Origin: Streptomyces tibetensis
GTDB lineage: Bacteria > Actinomycetota > Actinomycetes > Streptomycetales > Streptomycetaceae
DNA length: 64,000 nucleotides
Direction: 5' to 3'
NCBI RefSeq assembly: GCF_007655005.1
Contig: NZ_SZVW01000005.1
Span: 372,001-436,000 of the forward strand
Shown: in pieces, positions 8,858 to 17,768 of the stretch
How the letters are laid out: the number at the start of each line of letters is the position of its first letter
Numbering within the stretch: position 1 is the first letter of the stretch
Program-made: the position numbers and the translations under genes
Notes under the pieces: generated by a model
What the model was told of the DNA's origin: nothing
Database searches by the model: none
The model's input: only the letters and a program-made list of their open reading frames with translations

Positions 8858-8881
8858 TTGAATTTACCCAGCGAAATTCAA
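8858..8881. promoter_or_regulatory. Inverted repeat in the ectA leader
   Basis: TTGAATTT (8858-8865) and AAATTCAA (8874-8881) are perfect complements with an 8-nt spacer, starting only 6 nt upstream of the ectA ATG. This AT-rich dyad stands out in the GC-rich background. It could be an operator for a MarR/TetR-type dimer or an mRNA hairpin near the ribosome site. The binding partner is unknown. Confidence 0.5.
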
Positions 8882-9191
8882 AATTGCATCGTCGATCGGG
8901 GTTACATATCGACCTCGTCTGTGTTATCACGCGGGCGCGAGGGATCACACACAAGGGCGGCGAGATGCCCGATATTGTCCGGGTAATACCGGGCAAAGCA
9001 GTCACAGTGTGTAACGCGTCACAGCCGTGTAAGCCTGGCGAGGTCTGCCAGAATTTCCCCTCCGGGTGTCCTCAAAATCTGCGCGTTTAGGACCGGGAAA
9101 AGCGGGCAGAAGGATACGGGAAGCTTTTCTTGAGGAAATTCTTAATTGTGTGCCAGCTTACATGTGGGATGTTACGGAAAGCACGTGGAAT
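8882..9191. other. Intergenic ect promoter region without a convincing gene
   Basis: About 310 bp lie between the ectA leader and the DinB-type gene end. The composition is more AT-rich than elsewhere. A possible minus-strand promoter pairs GTGATA with TATGTA (revcomp of about 8903-8930), spacer 16 bp. A 41-codon plus-strand ORF (8965-9090) exists but has non-Streptomyces codon use and I do not call it. Nothing else is recognised. Confidence 0.4.
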
Positions 9192-9731
9192 TCAGGCCCC
9201 GGTCACTCCGTCGATGCGTTCCCGCAGGAGATCGGCGTGACCGTTGTGCCGTGCGTACTCCTCGATCATGTGGATGAGCACCCAGCGCAGGCTGACCTCC
9301 ATCCCGGGCACCGGCCCCTCGGCCACCCGCCCGATGTGGTCCAGCGGCAGCACGGAGCACAGCTCCCGGCCCCGCGCGATCTCGCCCCGCCAGATCCCGA
9401 GCGCCTCGTCCAGTCCACGCGCCGGATCCAGCGTGTAACCGGTCGCGTCCTCGAACAGCGGCGGTACGGCGAGCCCGCCGGCCACCCGCTGGAACCAGTT
9501 CCGCTCGACCTCGGCGAGGTGCTGCACCAGCCCGAGCAGGCTCAGCGACGACGGCTCGGCCGCGGCGATCCGCACCTGCGCGTCGTCCAGCCCCGCGCAC
9601 TTCAGCTCCAGCGTGGCCCGGTGGAAGTCCAGCCAGCTCTCGAGCATGGCCCGCTCATCACCCGTGAGGCGAGGGACGGGGCGGCCGTCGGGGAGGGCGG
9701 GAGGGGTCTCGGCAGGTGTGTCGGTGGTCAT
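9192..9731 (-). CDS. DinB/DUF664-family protein
   Basis: This 179-residue four-helix DinB-like fold reads [49 protein letters not shown] and [25 protein letters not shown]. The three conserved His positions ([18 protein letters not shown]) are the metal ligands of this superfamily, which includes mycothiol- and bacillithiol-dependent S-transferases. A thiol-transferase role is possible but not shown. Monocistronic: a hairpin separates it from the upstream aminotransferase. Confidence 0.87.
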   Translation of the reverse strand: MTTDTPAETPPALPDGRPVPRLTGDERAMLESWLDFHRATLELKCAGLDDAQVRIAAAEPSSLSLLGLVQHLAEVERNWFQRVAGGLAVPPLFEDATGYTLDPARGLDEALGIWRGEIARGRELCSVLPLDHIGRVAEGPVPGMEVSLRWVLIHMIEEYARHNGHADLLRERIDGVTGA

Positions 9732-9746
9732 ACGGGGAGCATGGCA

Positions 9747-9770
9747 CGGGGCACCGACAGCGGTGCCCCG
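9747..9770 (-). terminator. Terminator hairpin between aminotransferase and DinB gene
   Basis: The 10-bp perfect stem CGGGGCACCG (9747-9756) pairs with 9761-9770 around an ACAG tetraloop. It lies 19 bp beyond the aminotransferase stop (9789) and 16 bp before the DinB start on the minus strand. It could instead be in the DinB 5' leader. Confidence 0.6.
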
Positions 9771-9788
9771 GTGCGTCCCCGCCGACGA

Positions 9789-10889
9789 CTACCGCCACGC
9801 CTCCTCGGCGGCCCGCAGCGCGCCCTCCACGTCCACCGGCAGACCCTGCTCGGACAACGCGGCACCCAGGGCCGCCAGGCTCGCCCGCACCCCACCCGGC
9901 GTCGCGTCCGCGCCGTAGTGGTTGACCCGGATCATCTCCTTGGACAGCGCACCCCCGCCGGCGGCGAGCGGCACCGCGGGATCCGCCTCCAGCGCCCGCC
10001 GGACCAGCTCCGACGCCACCACCTGGGACGGCGCCCGCAGCGTCGTGGCGACGGGCGCCGCGTCCCGAGCCTCGTACACGTACGGCTCCAGTCCGCCACC
10101 GAGCGCGACCGCCCCGGCCCGGGTGGCCGCCGCGGCGGACGCGTGCCGGGCCATCACGGTGTCGAGACCGGCCGCCTCGATCCGCTCCACACAGGCCTCC
10201 AGCGCCAGCATCTCCAGCTGTGCCGGCGCGTGCAGCAGCGCCTTGCGGCCGCCGTCGATCCACCGCTCCTTCCAGTCGAGCAGCGACAGGTACGACCGGC
10301 GCGGCGCCTTCGGGTTGGCGGCCATCCGCGTCCAGGCCCGCTCGCTCACCGACACCGCCGACACCCCGGCCGGGCCGCCCATCGCCTTCTGCGCCCCGAT
10401 CACGCACAGGTCCACACCCCACGCGTCCGGCAGCACCGGCTCGGCCCCGATGGACGCCACGGCGTCCAGGTAGAACAGCGCCCCGTGCGCCCGTACGACC
10501 TCGCCGATCTCCGCGACCGGGTTGGTGTTGCCGGTCGCCGCCTCGGCGTGCACCAGGGACACGAAGTCGATCTCCGGGTGCTCGGTGAGGGCCTGCCGGA
10601 TCCGCTCGGCCGTGACCGCCGTGTGGAAGGGCACCGCCAGGTCGATCACCGTGGCCCCGCAGTCCCGGAGCCAGTCGCCGAAGGTCTGGCCGTACGGGCC
10701 CGTGATGACGTTCAGCGCCGTCGTGCCCGGACCGGCCGTGGCACGGATCGCGCCCTCCAGCGGCAGCAGCGCCTCGCCCTGCATGATCACGACGTCCTGG
10801 CCGGTGCTCAGCAGCCGCGCCACACGGTCCTCGATCGCGGCGAAGCGGTCCGCGCCGAGCGGGGCCAGGTCCAGAAACGGATGCGTCAC
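9789..10889 (-). CDS. Class V aminotransferase (alanine-glyoxylate aminotransferase-like)
   Basis: This 366-residue fold-type I PLP enzyme has VIMQGEALLPLEGAIRA near the N-terminus (substrate and cofactor loop) and ALFYLDAVASIGAEP. LCVIGAQKAMGGPAGVSAV holds the predicted PLP Lys. This pattern matches the alanine-glyoxylate / serine-pyruvate aminotransferase branch. The gene is divergent from an amidohydrolase at 11022, with a 132-bp shared promoter region. Natural substrate unknown. Confidence 0.85.
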   Translation of the reverse strand: MTHPFLDLAPLGADRFAAIEDRVARLLSTGQDVVIMQGEALLPLEGAIRATAGPGTTALNVITGPYGQTFGDWLRDCGATVIDLAVPFHTAVTAERIRQALTEHPEIDFVSLVHAEAATGNTNPVAEIGEVVRAHGALFYLDAVASIGAEPVLPDAWGVDLCVIGAQKAMGGPAGVSAVSVSERAWTRMAANPKAPRRSYLSLLDWKERWIDGGRKALLHAPAQLEMLALEACVERIEAAGLDTVMARHASAAAATRAGAVALGGGLEPYVYEARDAAPVATTLRAPSQVVASELVRRALEADPAVPLAAGGGALSKEMIRVNHYGADATPGGVRASLAALGAALSEQGLPVDVEGALRAAEEAWR

Positions 10890-11021
10890 GGCAAAGCTCT
10901 CTTCTCACAGCAGGTTCGGCCGCATCGAGGGTAACCGGCGCCCCACGGCCGCCTGCGCGGCGAGTCCCGCGGACACCGGCCCCCGTCGATGCGGCGCTGT
11001 CGGCTGATTAAGGTGCGGTGC

Positions 11022-12113
11022 ATGAGCGATCAGGTGGTGCTGCACGTGAAGGGGCGGGTGCTCGTCGGTCCGGAGGACGTCCGGGACGAGCTGTGGGTGG
11101 TCGACGGCCGCGTCTCCTACGACCGTCCCGCCGGCGCCCGCGACGTCCGCACGGTCGTCGGCTGGGCCCTGCCCGGCCTCGTCGACGCGCACTGCCACGT
11201 CGGGCTCGACCGGCACGGCCCGGTCCCCGAGGACGTCGCCGAGAAGCAGGCCCTGACGGACCGGGACGCCGGCACCCTGCTCATCCGCGACGCCGGCTCG
11301 CCCTCCGACACCCGCTGGATCGACGACCGCGAGGACCTGCCGAAGATCATCCGCGCGGGGCGGCACATCGCCCGCACCCGCCGCTACATCCGCAACTACG
11401 CCTGGGAGATCGAGCCGGAGGACCTGGTCGCCTACGTCGCCCAGGAGGCCCGCCGCGGCGACGGCTGGGTCAAGCTGGTCGGCGACTGGATCGACCGCGA
11501 CCTCGGCGACCTGTCGGCCTGCTGGCCCCGCGAAGCCGTCGAGGCGGCCATCGCCGAGGCCCACCGCCTGGGCGCGCGCGTGACCGCGCACTGCTTCTCG
11601 GAGGACTCCCTCCAGGACCTCGTCGAGGCGGGCATCGACTGCATCGAACACGCGACGGGCCTGACCGAGGACCTCATCCCGCTGTTCGCCGAACGCGGCG
11701 TCGCCATCGTCCCGACCCTGGTCAACATCGCCACCTTCCCGCAGCTCGCCGACGGCGGCGAGAGCAAGTTCCCCCGCTGGTCGGCCCATATGCGCCGGCT
11801 CCACGAGAACCGTTACGACACCGTGCGGAACGCCTACGACGCCGGCGTCCCCGTCTACGTCGGCACCGATGCCGGCGGCGGCCTCGCCCACGGCCTGGCC
11901 GCGGCCGAGGTGGGTGAACTCGTCACCGCCGGCATCCCGCCCGTCCAGGCCCTCGCCGCCGGCACCTGGACCGCCCGCACCTGGCTCGGCCGCCCCGGCC
12001 TGGACGAGGGCGCCCCGGCCGACCTCGTCGTCTACGACGAGGACCCGCGGGCCGACGTACGGGTGCTCACAGCGCCGCGCCGGGTGGTGCTGAACGGGCG
12101 CGTGGTCGGGTAG
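11022..12113 (+). CDS. Amidohydrolase-superfamily protein
   Basis: This 363-residue metal-dependent hydrolase carries the first metal motif as PGLVDAHCHVGLD (HxH near residue 58), a likely bridging Lys in DGWVKLVGDW, metal His in VTAHCF and DCIEHATGL, and the late Asp in YVGTDAGGG. Members hydrolyse imidazolonepropionate- or prolidase-like substrates; specificity cannot be read. ATG 11022 begins the amidohydrolase N-terminal strand. The last two thirds of the fold are intact and the length is normal. Confidence 0.88.
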   Translation: MSDQVVLHVKGRVLVGPEDVRDELWVVDGRVSYDRPAGARDVRTVVGWALPGLVDAHCHVGLDRHGPVPEDVAEKQALTDRDAGTLLIRDAGSPSDTRWIDDREDLPKIIRAGRHIARTRRYIRNYAWEIEPEDLVAYVAQEARRGDGWVKLVGDWIDRDLGDLSACWPREAVEAAIAEAHRLGARVTAHCFSEDSLQDLVEAGIDCIEHATGLTEDLIPLFAERGVAIVPTLVNIATFPQLADGGESKFPRWSAHMRRLHENRYDTVRNAYDAGVPVYVGTDAGGGLAHGLAAAEVGELVTAGIPPVQALAAGTWTARTWLGRPGLDEGAPADLVVYDEDPRADVRVLTAPRRVVLNGRVVG

Positions 12114-12286
12114 GGCCGGGGCCCCGGGCCCGGGCGCCGATCGCGGTGTCGGCCCCGAGAGTGGCGGCGGGGAACGCCTGTGGCGTGGCAGCCGATCGGT
12201 TCCACGGTCTCGCCACATCGGGGGAGCGGTGGCCCTGGCTCGCCACCGCGGCCGACCCCGCCCGTAGCGGGCGACGGCGGGTGCCC

Positions 12287-13342
12287 TCAGAGCTCCAGCG
12301 CCCGCCCCAGCGCCTCCAGAAAGGCGTCGGTCGTCCTGCGGTCCCGTACCGCCAGTCGCAGCCACTCCTCGTCCAGTCCGGGGAAGGTGTCCCCGCGGCG
12401 CACGGCCCAGCCGAGGTCGCGCAGGCGTCGGCGGACGGTGGACGCCCGGGGCAGGCGGACAAGGACGAACGGGCCCTGTGCGGGGCCGGCGACCCGCAGC
12501 CCGGCCGGGCCGAAGCGGGCGAGGCCGGTCAGCAGATGAGTGCGGTCCGCGGCGATGCGGTGCGCCGCGTGGGCCGCCTCCGCCACCGCCCGCGGCCCCA
12601 CGCACGCCTCGGCCGCGGCCAGCGCCGGGGTCGACACCGGCCACAGCGGCTGTGCCCGCTCGAGGTCCTCGATCGTCTCCGGCGCCGCCAGCACGTACCC
12701 GATCCGCAGCCCGGCCAGCCCCCACGTCTTGGTCAGGCTGCGCAGCACCACGAGGCCGGGCACGTCGACTCGGCCGGCCAGGGCCTCGCGCTCGCCCGGC
12801 ACCGCGTCCATGAACGCCTCGTCCACCACCAGCACCCGCCCGGGCCGGGCGAGTCCTGCGATCGCGTCCGCCGGGTGCAGCACCGACGTCGGGTTCGTCG
12901 GGTTGCCGATCACCACCAGGTCCGCGTCCTCGGGCACGGCCGCCGCTTCCAGCCGGAAGCCGTCCGTCTCCCGCAGGAGCACCCGGCCGACCGTGTGCCC
13001 CGCGTCCCGCAGCGCCGCCTCCGGCTCCGTGAACTGGGGATGCACGACGACCGGCCGCCGCACCTTCAGTGCCCGCGCCAGCAGCACGAACGCCTCCGCC
13101 GCCCCGGCCGTCAGCAGCACCCGCTCCACCGGCAGCCCGTGCCGCGCGGCCACCGCCGCCCGCGCGGCCCGCCCGTCCGGGTAGGCCGCGAGCCCGCCCA
13201 GCGAGGCGGCGATGTGCTCCCGCAGCCACACCGGAGGCGTGTCCGCGCGGACGTTCACGGCGAGGTCGACGAGCGAACCGCCGTCGTCCCGGACCTCCGC
13301 GTCCCCGTGGTGACGCAGATCGTGGCCGTTGTCAGTGCGCAT
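12287..13342 (-). CDS. cobC: Threonine-phosphate decarboxylase-like aminotransferase (CobC)
   Basis: This 351-residue histidinol-phosphate-aminotransferase-like enzyme is placed in the cob operon. CobC/CobD-type enzymes decarboxylate L-threonine phosphate to the aminopropanol phosphate arm of cobalamin. It shows LLTAGAAEAFVLLA, IGNPTNPTSVLHP (PLP-binding Asn), VLVVDEAFMD (Asp) and VLRSLTKTWGLAGLRIGY with the PLP Lys. It overlaps the cbiX end by 11 bp and is the operon's last gene. A small CGCCCG/CGGGCG hairpin at 12259-12273 lies beyond its stop. A HisC side activity cannot be excluded. Confidence 0.88.
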   Translation of the reverse strand: MRTDNGHDLRHHGDAEVRDDGGSLVDLAVNVRADTPPVWLREHIAASLGGLAAYPDGRAARAAVAARHGLPVERVLLTAGAAEAFVLLARALKVRRPVVVHPQFTEPEAALRDAGHTVGRVLLRETDGFRLEAAAVPEDADLVVIGNPTNPTSVLHPADAIAGLARPGRVLVVDEAFMDAVPGEREALAGRVDVPGLVVLRSLTKTWGLAGLRIGYVLAAPETIEDLERAQPLWPVSTPALAAAEACVGPRAVAEAAHAAHRIAADRTHLLTGLARFGPAGLRVAGPAQGPFVLVRLPRASTVRRRLRDLGWAVRRGDTFPGLDEEWLRLAVRDRRTTDAFLEALGRALEL

Positions 13343-14261
13343 GCGAGTGAGCGCCGTGGTGGTGCCCGTGACCGTGCCCGTGGTGGTGGTCGTCGTCGTC
13401 CGGGTGGAAGTGCGGCTGCTGCGGCATGCCCACCTTGTCCTCGAAGCCCGGCAGCGCGATGCGGTACACGCACGAGTCGCAGTTCATCCGCAGATCGCCC
13501 TTGACGGCCTCCTCGTACCGCTCCCACACCAGATCCAGCAGCTCCGGCTCCGGCCCGATGACGTCGGCCGACAGCACCTCCACCTCCGGGTGCGCGGCCG
13601 CCCAGCCCTCCGTCTGGTGCCGCACCCTCTCCGGCAGGATGCCCGTGAACAGGAAGTAGGGCAGGACCACGATCCGGCGGGCGCCCAGCCGGACGCAGCG
13701 GTCCAGCCCGCTCGGCACGTCGGGCGCCGCCAGCGACACGAACGCCGTCTCGACGCCCGCGTAGCCGCGCCCCTCCCACAGCAGCCGGGCCGCCTTGTGC
13801 ACCTCGGCGTTGGCGTCCGGGTCCGTGGACCCGCGCCCCACCAGCAGCACCGTCACGTCGGCCCGGTCGCCGGGCGTGCGGCCCGCCGACCCCAGGGCCT
13901 CGTCCAGCCGCCGCTCCAGCACGTTCAGCAGCGCCGGGTGCGGGCCGAGCGGACGCCCGTACGTGTACGAGATGCCGGGGTGCCGCTCCTTCTCGCGGGC
14001 CAGGGCCGCCGGGATGTCGCCCTTGGCGTGCCCGGCGGACACCAGCATCAGCGGGACGGCTGCGAAACGTCGCACGCCCTGCTCGACCAGCTCGGTGACG
14101 GCCTCGCCCAGCGGCGGCGGGGACAGCTCGATGAAGCCGCCCGCGACGGGCAGTTCGGGGTGCCGGGCCCCCAGCTGCCGTACGAAGTCGCGGAACGCCT
14201 CGGCTCCGGCGTCGTCCCGGGTGCCGTGGCCGGCGATGAGCAGGGCGGGCGGGGTGGTCAC
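13332..14261 (-). CDS. cbiX: Sirohydrochlorin chelatase with Cys motif and His-rich tail
   Basis: This 309-residue two-domain CbiX-type chelatase inserts cobalt (or another metal) into sirohydrochlorin at the early branch. The N-terminal half starts LLIAGHGTRDDAG (His11 area) and a second ferrochelatase-like half runs about 130-240. Residues near 260 read MNCDSCVYR, resembling the CxxC cluster site of large CbiX. The last 30 residues are Asp then His repeats (HHHGHGHGHH), likely for metal storage. The GTG start overlaps the cobH stop by 4 bp (GTGA). Confidence 0.93.
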   Translation of the reverse strand: MTTPPALLIAGHGTRDDAGAEAFRDFVRQLGARHPELPVAGGFIELSPPPLGEAVTELVEQGVRRFAAVPLMLVSAGHAKGDIPAALAREKERHPGISYTYGRPLGPHPALLNVLERRLDEALGSAGRTPGDRADVTVLLVGRGSTDPDANAEVHKAARLLWEGRGYAGVETAFVSLAAPDVPSGLDRCVRLGARRIVVLPYFLFTGILPERVRHQTEGWAAAHPEVEVLSADVIGPEPELLDLVWERYEEAVKGDLRMNCDSCVYRIALPGFEDKVGMPQQPHFHPDDDDHHHGHGHGHHHGAHSHAH

Positions 14262-14845
14262 AGTTTCTCCTCGGCGGAAGTGGGGTGGTACAGCAGGGCG
14301 TTGAGCGCGGCGGCGGCGACCGCCGACCCGCCCTTCTCGGACACGTTGCTCACGGCGGGCAGGCCGCTCTCGCGCAGCGCGGCCTTCGATTCGACGGCTC
14401 CGACGAAACCGACGGGCAGTCCGATGACGAGCGCGGGATCGGCGTCGAGCGTCAGCAGCTCCTCCAGCGCGGTCGGCGCGTTGCCGATCACCCAGAGAGC
14501 GCCGGGCCCGACCTGCTCGTAGGCGAGCCGGATGGCGTGCGCGGACCGGGTCAGGCCGGGACCGGCCTGGGCGTCCTTCAGGCGGCAGACGGTCTCGCGC
14601 CGGGTGATGCCTGCGCCGACCATCGCCACGTCAACGACCACGGGCGCCCCGGCGTGCAGCGCCGCGTGCGCCTTCTCCAGGTCCGCCTCGTCCATGACGA
14701 GGTCGCCGGCGTAGTCGAGGTCGGCGGCGGAGTGGACGACCCGCTCCACGACCGCCCGGGTCAGCGGCGGGAAGTGGGAGGTGTCCAGCCGGGCGCGCAG
14801 GCGCCGGTAGGACTCCTCCTCGATCGGATGAACGACGCGGTTCAC
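14258..14845 (-). CDS. cobH: Precorrin-8X methylmutase
   Basis: This 195-residue CobH/CbiC enzyme moves the C11 methyl to C12, making hydrogenobyrinate or its cobalt form. It shows HPIEEESYRRLRARLD, VVERVVHSAADLDYAGDL (catalytic His region near residue 38), GAPVVVDVAMVGAGI and LPVGFVGAVESKAAL, all characteristic. GTG start with a 4-bp overlap to cbiG/cobJ. Confidence 0.96.
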   Translation of the reverse strand: MNRVVHPIEEESYRRLRARLDTSHFPPLTRAVVERVVHSAADLDYAGDLVMDEADLEKAHAALHAGAPVVVDVAMVGAGITRRETVCRLKDAQAGPGLTRSAHAIRLAYEQVGPGALWVIGNAPTALEELLTLDADPALVIGLPVGFVGAVESKAALRESGLPAVSNVSEKGGSAVAAAALNALLYHPTSAEEKL

Positions 14846-16533
14846 TCGGCGCCCCCCTGCGCTGCCTGCCAGCGGTAGCCGCGCGGCGTCACCATGCGGC
14901 CCGCGATGTCCCGGGTCGCCGTGTTGCCCACGGTCACGACCGTCATCATGTCGACCGTGGCCGGGTCGAGCGCGCCCAGGGTGGTGAGCCGGCTGGACTC
15001 GTCCGGCCGCGAGGCGTTGCGCACGACACCGACCGGCGTCTGCGGTGTCCGGTGCTCGGCGAGGATGCCCAGCGCCTTGGGGAGCTGCCAGTCACGGCCG
15101 CGCGAACGGGGGTTGTAGAAGGTGACCACGATGTCCGCCTCGGCCGCCGCCCGCACCCGCCGCTCGATGACCTCCCACGGCGTGTGCAGGTCGGACAGGC
15201 TGATCGACACGTGGTCGTGGCCCAGCGGGGCGCCCAGGATCGCACCGGCCGCGAGCGCCGCCGTCACCCCGGGCACACCGACCACGTCGATGTCGTCGGA
15301 GGCCTCGGCCAGCGCGGGCGAGGCCATGGCGTAGACGCCCGCGTCCCCGCTGCCGATCAGCGCGACGGCCTGCCCCTTGCGGGCCTCCTCGACCGCCGTG
15401 CGCGCCCGCTCCTCCTCGGCCCCGAGCCCCGACTCCAGGATCCGGGTGCCGGGCCGCAGCAGATCACGGATCTGGTCGACGTACTGGTCGAGCCCCACGA
15501 GCACGGAAGCGCGCCGAAGTTCGGCCTTCGCGCGGGGCGTGAGCAGGTCCCGCGCGCCGGGCCCGAGCCCGACCACCGCGAGCCGCCCGCGCCCCGGCCG
15601 CCGTACGACGGCACAGGTCGCCATCGCCGGGCTGGCGGCCGACTTCCGCTTGGGGACGAGGAGTTCACCCCCGCCGACGAGCGCGGCGGCCTCCGCCACG
15701 GACGGGGTGCCGACGGCCGCGAGCGGCGCGTCGGACGGATTGGGCACGTCGACCCCGGCCAGGTCCTCGGCGGAGTAGGTCACCAGCGGCACCCCGAGCC
15801 GCCGCGCGGCCTCGACGATGCCGGCCTCCTCGGCCTTGGCGTCGACGGTGGCGAGTTCGGCGACGGACGCCACCGACAGCCCGGCCTCCCGCAGGGCGTC
15901 CCCGACCAGCCCGAGGACCTCCTCCACGGGGGCGCCCTTCGACGCCCCGACCCCGACGACCAGGGTCGGCGGACGCAGCACGGCCTCGCGCTCGGCCGCC
16001 GCCACGAGCCGGTCGGTGAGCCGGATCGTGTACGGCCCCTCCTGCGTCACCGGCAGCGGCGGCAGCGGCCAGGCCACCTCGGCCCGCAGCGCCACCGCCT
16101 CGCCGTCCAGCAGCGCCCGCGACACCCCGGCGACATCGCCCTCCACGGGCAGACCGAGGGTGTCCAGACCCGCCAGGTCCACGGCGTCCGTGGCCGTCGT
16201 CACGACCGGCTCGGAACCCAGCAGGTCACCCACCTCACGGGCCAGTTCGTTGGCTCCGCCCGCGTGCCCGCCCAGCAGGGACACGGCGAACCGCCCGCCC
16301 TCGTCGACGCACACCACGCCCGGGTCCTCGGTCTTGCCGGACAGCAGCGGTGCCACCAGCCGCACCACCGCGCCCGTCGCCAGGAAGCACACGAGCTGCT
16401 CGCACTGCGCGAACGCGGTCCGTACGGCGTCCCCGACGGGACCCTCGTACACCCGGGTGCGGTCCGGCCACGCGGCGGCCAGCCGGTCCCGGGCAGCCGC
16501 TCCCGCCGCCGTGGCGGAAATGAGGCCGATCAC
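14842..16533 (-). CDS. cobJ: CbiG-CobJ fusion: cobalt-precorrin-5A hydrolase domain plus precorrin-3B C17-methyltransferase
   Basis: The protein has 563 residues. About 1-290 match CbiG (IGLISATAAGAAARDRL, LVCFLATGAVVRLVAPLL, VCVDEGGRFAVSLLGGHAGG), with a CobE/CbiG C-terminal part (LVVGVGASKGAPVEEV). About 310-555 are a SAM-dependent tetrapyrrole methyltransferase (LAVVGLGPGARDLLTPRA, GSGDAGVYAMASPA) of CobJ type for ring contraction. GTG 16533 overlaps the cobL stop by 4 bp. Fusion of an anaerobic-pathway hydrolase to the C17 enzyme is known in actinobacteria, and no CobG is seen here. Confidence 0.92.
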   Translation of the reverse strand: MIGLISATAAGAAARDRLAAAWPDRTRVYEGPVGDAVRTAFAQCEQLVCFLATGAVVRLVAPLLSGKTEDPGVVCVDEGGRFAVSLLGGHAGGANELAREVGDLLGSEPVVTTATDAVDLAGLDTLGLPVEGDVAGVSRALLDGEAVALRAEVAWPLPPLPVTQEGPYTIRLTDRLVAAAEREAVLRPPTLVVGVGASKGAPVEEVLGLVGDALREAGLSVASVAELATVDAKAEEAGIVEAARRLGVPLVTYSAEDLAGVDVPNPSDAPLAAVGTPSVAEAAALVGGGELLVPKRKSAASPAMATCAVVRRPGRGRLAVVGLGPGARDLLTPRAKAELRRASVLVGLDQYVDQIRDLLRPGTRILESGLGAEEERARTAVEEARKGQAVALIGSGDAGVYAMASPALAEASDDIDVVGVPGVTAALAAGAILGAPLGHDHVSISLSDLHTPWEVIERRVRAAAEADIVVTFYNPRSRGRDWQLPKALGILAEHRTPQTPVGVVRNASRPDESSRLTTLGALDPATVDMMTVVTVGNTATRDIAGRMVTPRGYRWQAAQGGAE

Positions 16534-17768
16534 TGAGCGACTCCTTCTTCGACAGCTGCCGGAGGCCGGACGCCCCACAGCAGGAAAACGGGGTTGGTCG
16601 CCGCGAGCCGGGTCACGTCCCCGGGCAGCGGCGCGAGCCGCGACGACTGCAACAGCACGCCGTCGCAGGAGAGACCGGCACTCGTCAGGGCCTCGCGTGC
16701 GGCCGGCACCCGGTCGAGCGCCGCCATCGCGACGACCACCGTGCGCCGGGCCCGCCGCGCGCACGCGGCGACGATCGCGGGCAGTTCGCGCCCGCCACCC
16801 CCCACGAACACGGCGTCGGGTTCCTCGGCGAGATCCGCCAGCGCGTCCGGTGCCGCGCCCCGCACCACGTTCACGTCCACACCGTGCGCGGCGGCGTTGG
16901 CCCGGACCCGTTCCACCCCGTCCGCGGCCTTCTCCACGGCGGTCACGGCCGCACCCAGCCGCGCGCACTCCACGGCCACGGACCCCGAGCCCGCGCCCAC
17001 GTCCCACACCAGGTCACCCGGGCGGGGCCCCAACCGGGCCAGGGCCAGCGCCCGCACCTCGAACTTGGTGATCATCGAGTCCCGGTGGGCGAACTCCGCC
17101 TCGTCCAGAGCCCATCCGGCGGGCCGCTCACCGGGCCCCGCGACTGTCCGCACGGGGCCGAGCGAGCGCGCCTCATCCAGGCACAGCACCACGTTCACCG
17201 CCGTGCCCCAGTCCCGGGCGGCGGCCTCGGCGGGCGTCACCCGCTCCACGCGCTCCGCGTCCGAGCCGATCCCGGACGCGACGACCAGCACCCTCGCGGC
17301 GTCCCGCAACGCGGCACCCAGCTCCGCCGGACCCGCGCCCGGACCGGTCAGCACGGCCGTCTTCGCCTGCGCCCGGCACACGTTGACGGCCGTCCGCAGC
17401 TCCCGCCCGTGGGCGCTCACCACCACGGCGTCGTCCCACGGCAGCCCGATCCGCGCGAAGGCGGCCGCGACGGACGACACCCCGGGCCGCACATCCAGCC
17501 GCTCCGGCCCGAACCGCTCCGCCAGCACCCGCACGATCCCGAAGAACCCGGGGTCGCCGGAGGCCAGCACCAGAACGGGACGGTCCTTCGCGACGTACTC
17601 GCCGATGGTGTCCAGGGCCGGCGCGAGGGGCCCGAGCACGACCCGCTCCGCCGTCTCGGGCAACCGGGCGGCGTCGAGATGCCGCCGCCCGCCCACGACC
17701 AGCTCGGCACCGGCGAGGACGTCGTCGGAAGGCGCCGCCCCCGTCCCCGTGCCGACCACCGTGATCAC
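16530..17768 (-). CDS. cobL: Precorrin-6Y C5,15-methyltransferase (CbiE-CbiT fusion)
   Basis: This 412-residue bifunctional methyltransferase and decarboxylase has a CbiE part (about 1-200; ITVVGTGTGA, LVLASGDPGFFGI, PGVSSVAAAFARI) and a CbiT part (about 210-400; FEVRALALARLGPRPGDLVW, DVGAGSGSVAVECA as SAM motif, DAVFVGGGG). It methylates C5 and C15 and decarboxylates the C12 side chain. GTG 17768 overlaps the cobM stop by 4 bp. Confidence 0.95.
   Translation of the reverse strand: MITVVGTGTGAAPSDDVLAGAELVVGGRRHLDAARLPETAERVVLGPLAPALDTIGEYVAKDRPVLVLASGDPGFFGIVRVLAERFGPERLDVRPGVSSVAAAFARIGLPWDDAVVVSAHGRELRTAVNVCRAQAKTAVLTGPGAGPAELGAALRDAARVLVVASGIGSDAERVERVTPAEAAARDWGTAVNVVLCLDEARSLGPVRTVAGPGERPAGWALDEAEFAHRDSMITKFEVRALALARLGPRPGDLVWDVGAGSGSVAVECARLGAAVTAVEKAADGVERVRANAAAHGVDVNVVRGAAPDALADLAEEPDAVFVGGGGRELPAIVAACARRARRTVVVAMAALDRVPAAREALTSAGLSCDGVLLQSSRLAPLPGDVTRLAATNPVFLLWGVRPPAAVEEGVAQ

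Noticed and set aside
8901..8930. GlnR-box-like GTTAC near ectA
   Set aside because: Only one half-site fits; spacing and the partner GAAAC element are not visible, so it is not called a GlnR site despite published GlnR control of ect.
8965..9090. 41-codon Cys-containing ORF upstream of ectA
   Set aside because: Codon use (ATA, GTA, AAA, ACA, TGT) is unlike Streptomyces coding DNA and the SD is weak; treated as promoter-region sequence.
9066..10934. Plus-strand open frame of 622 codons
   Set aside because: Antisense to the DinB gene and class V aminotransferase; composition and phase are those of a GC-rich shadow frame.
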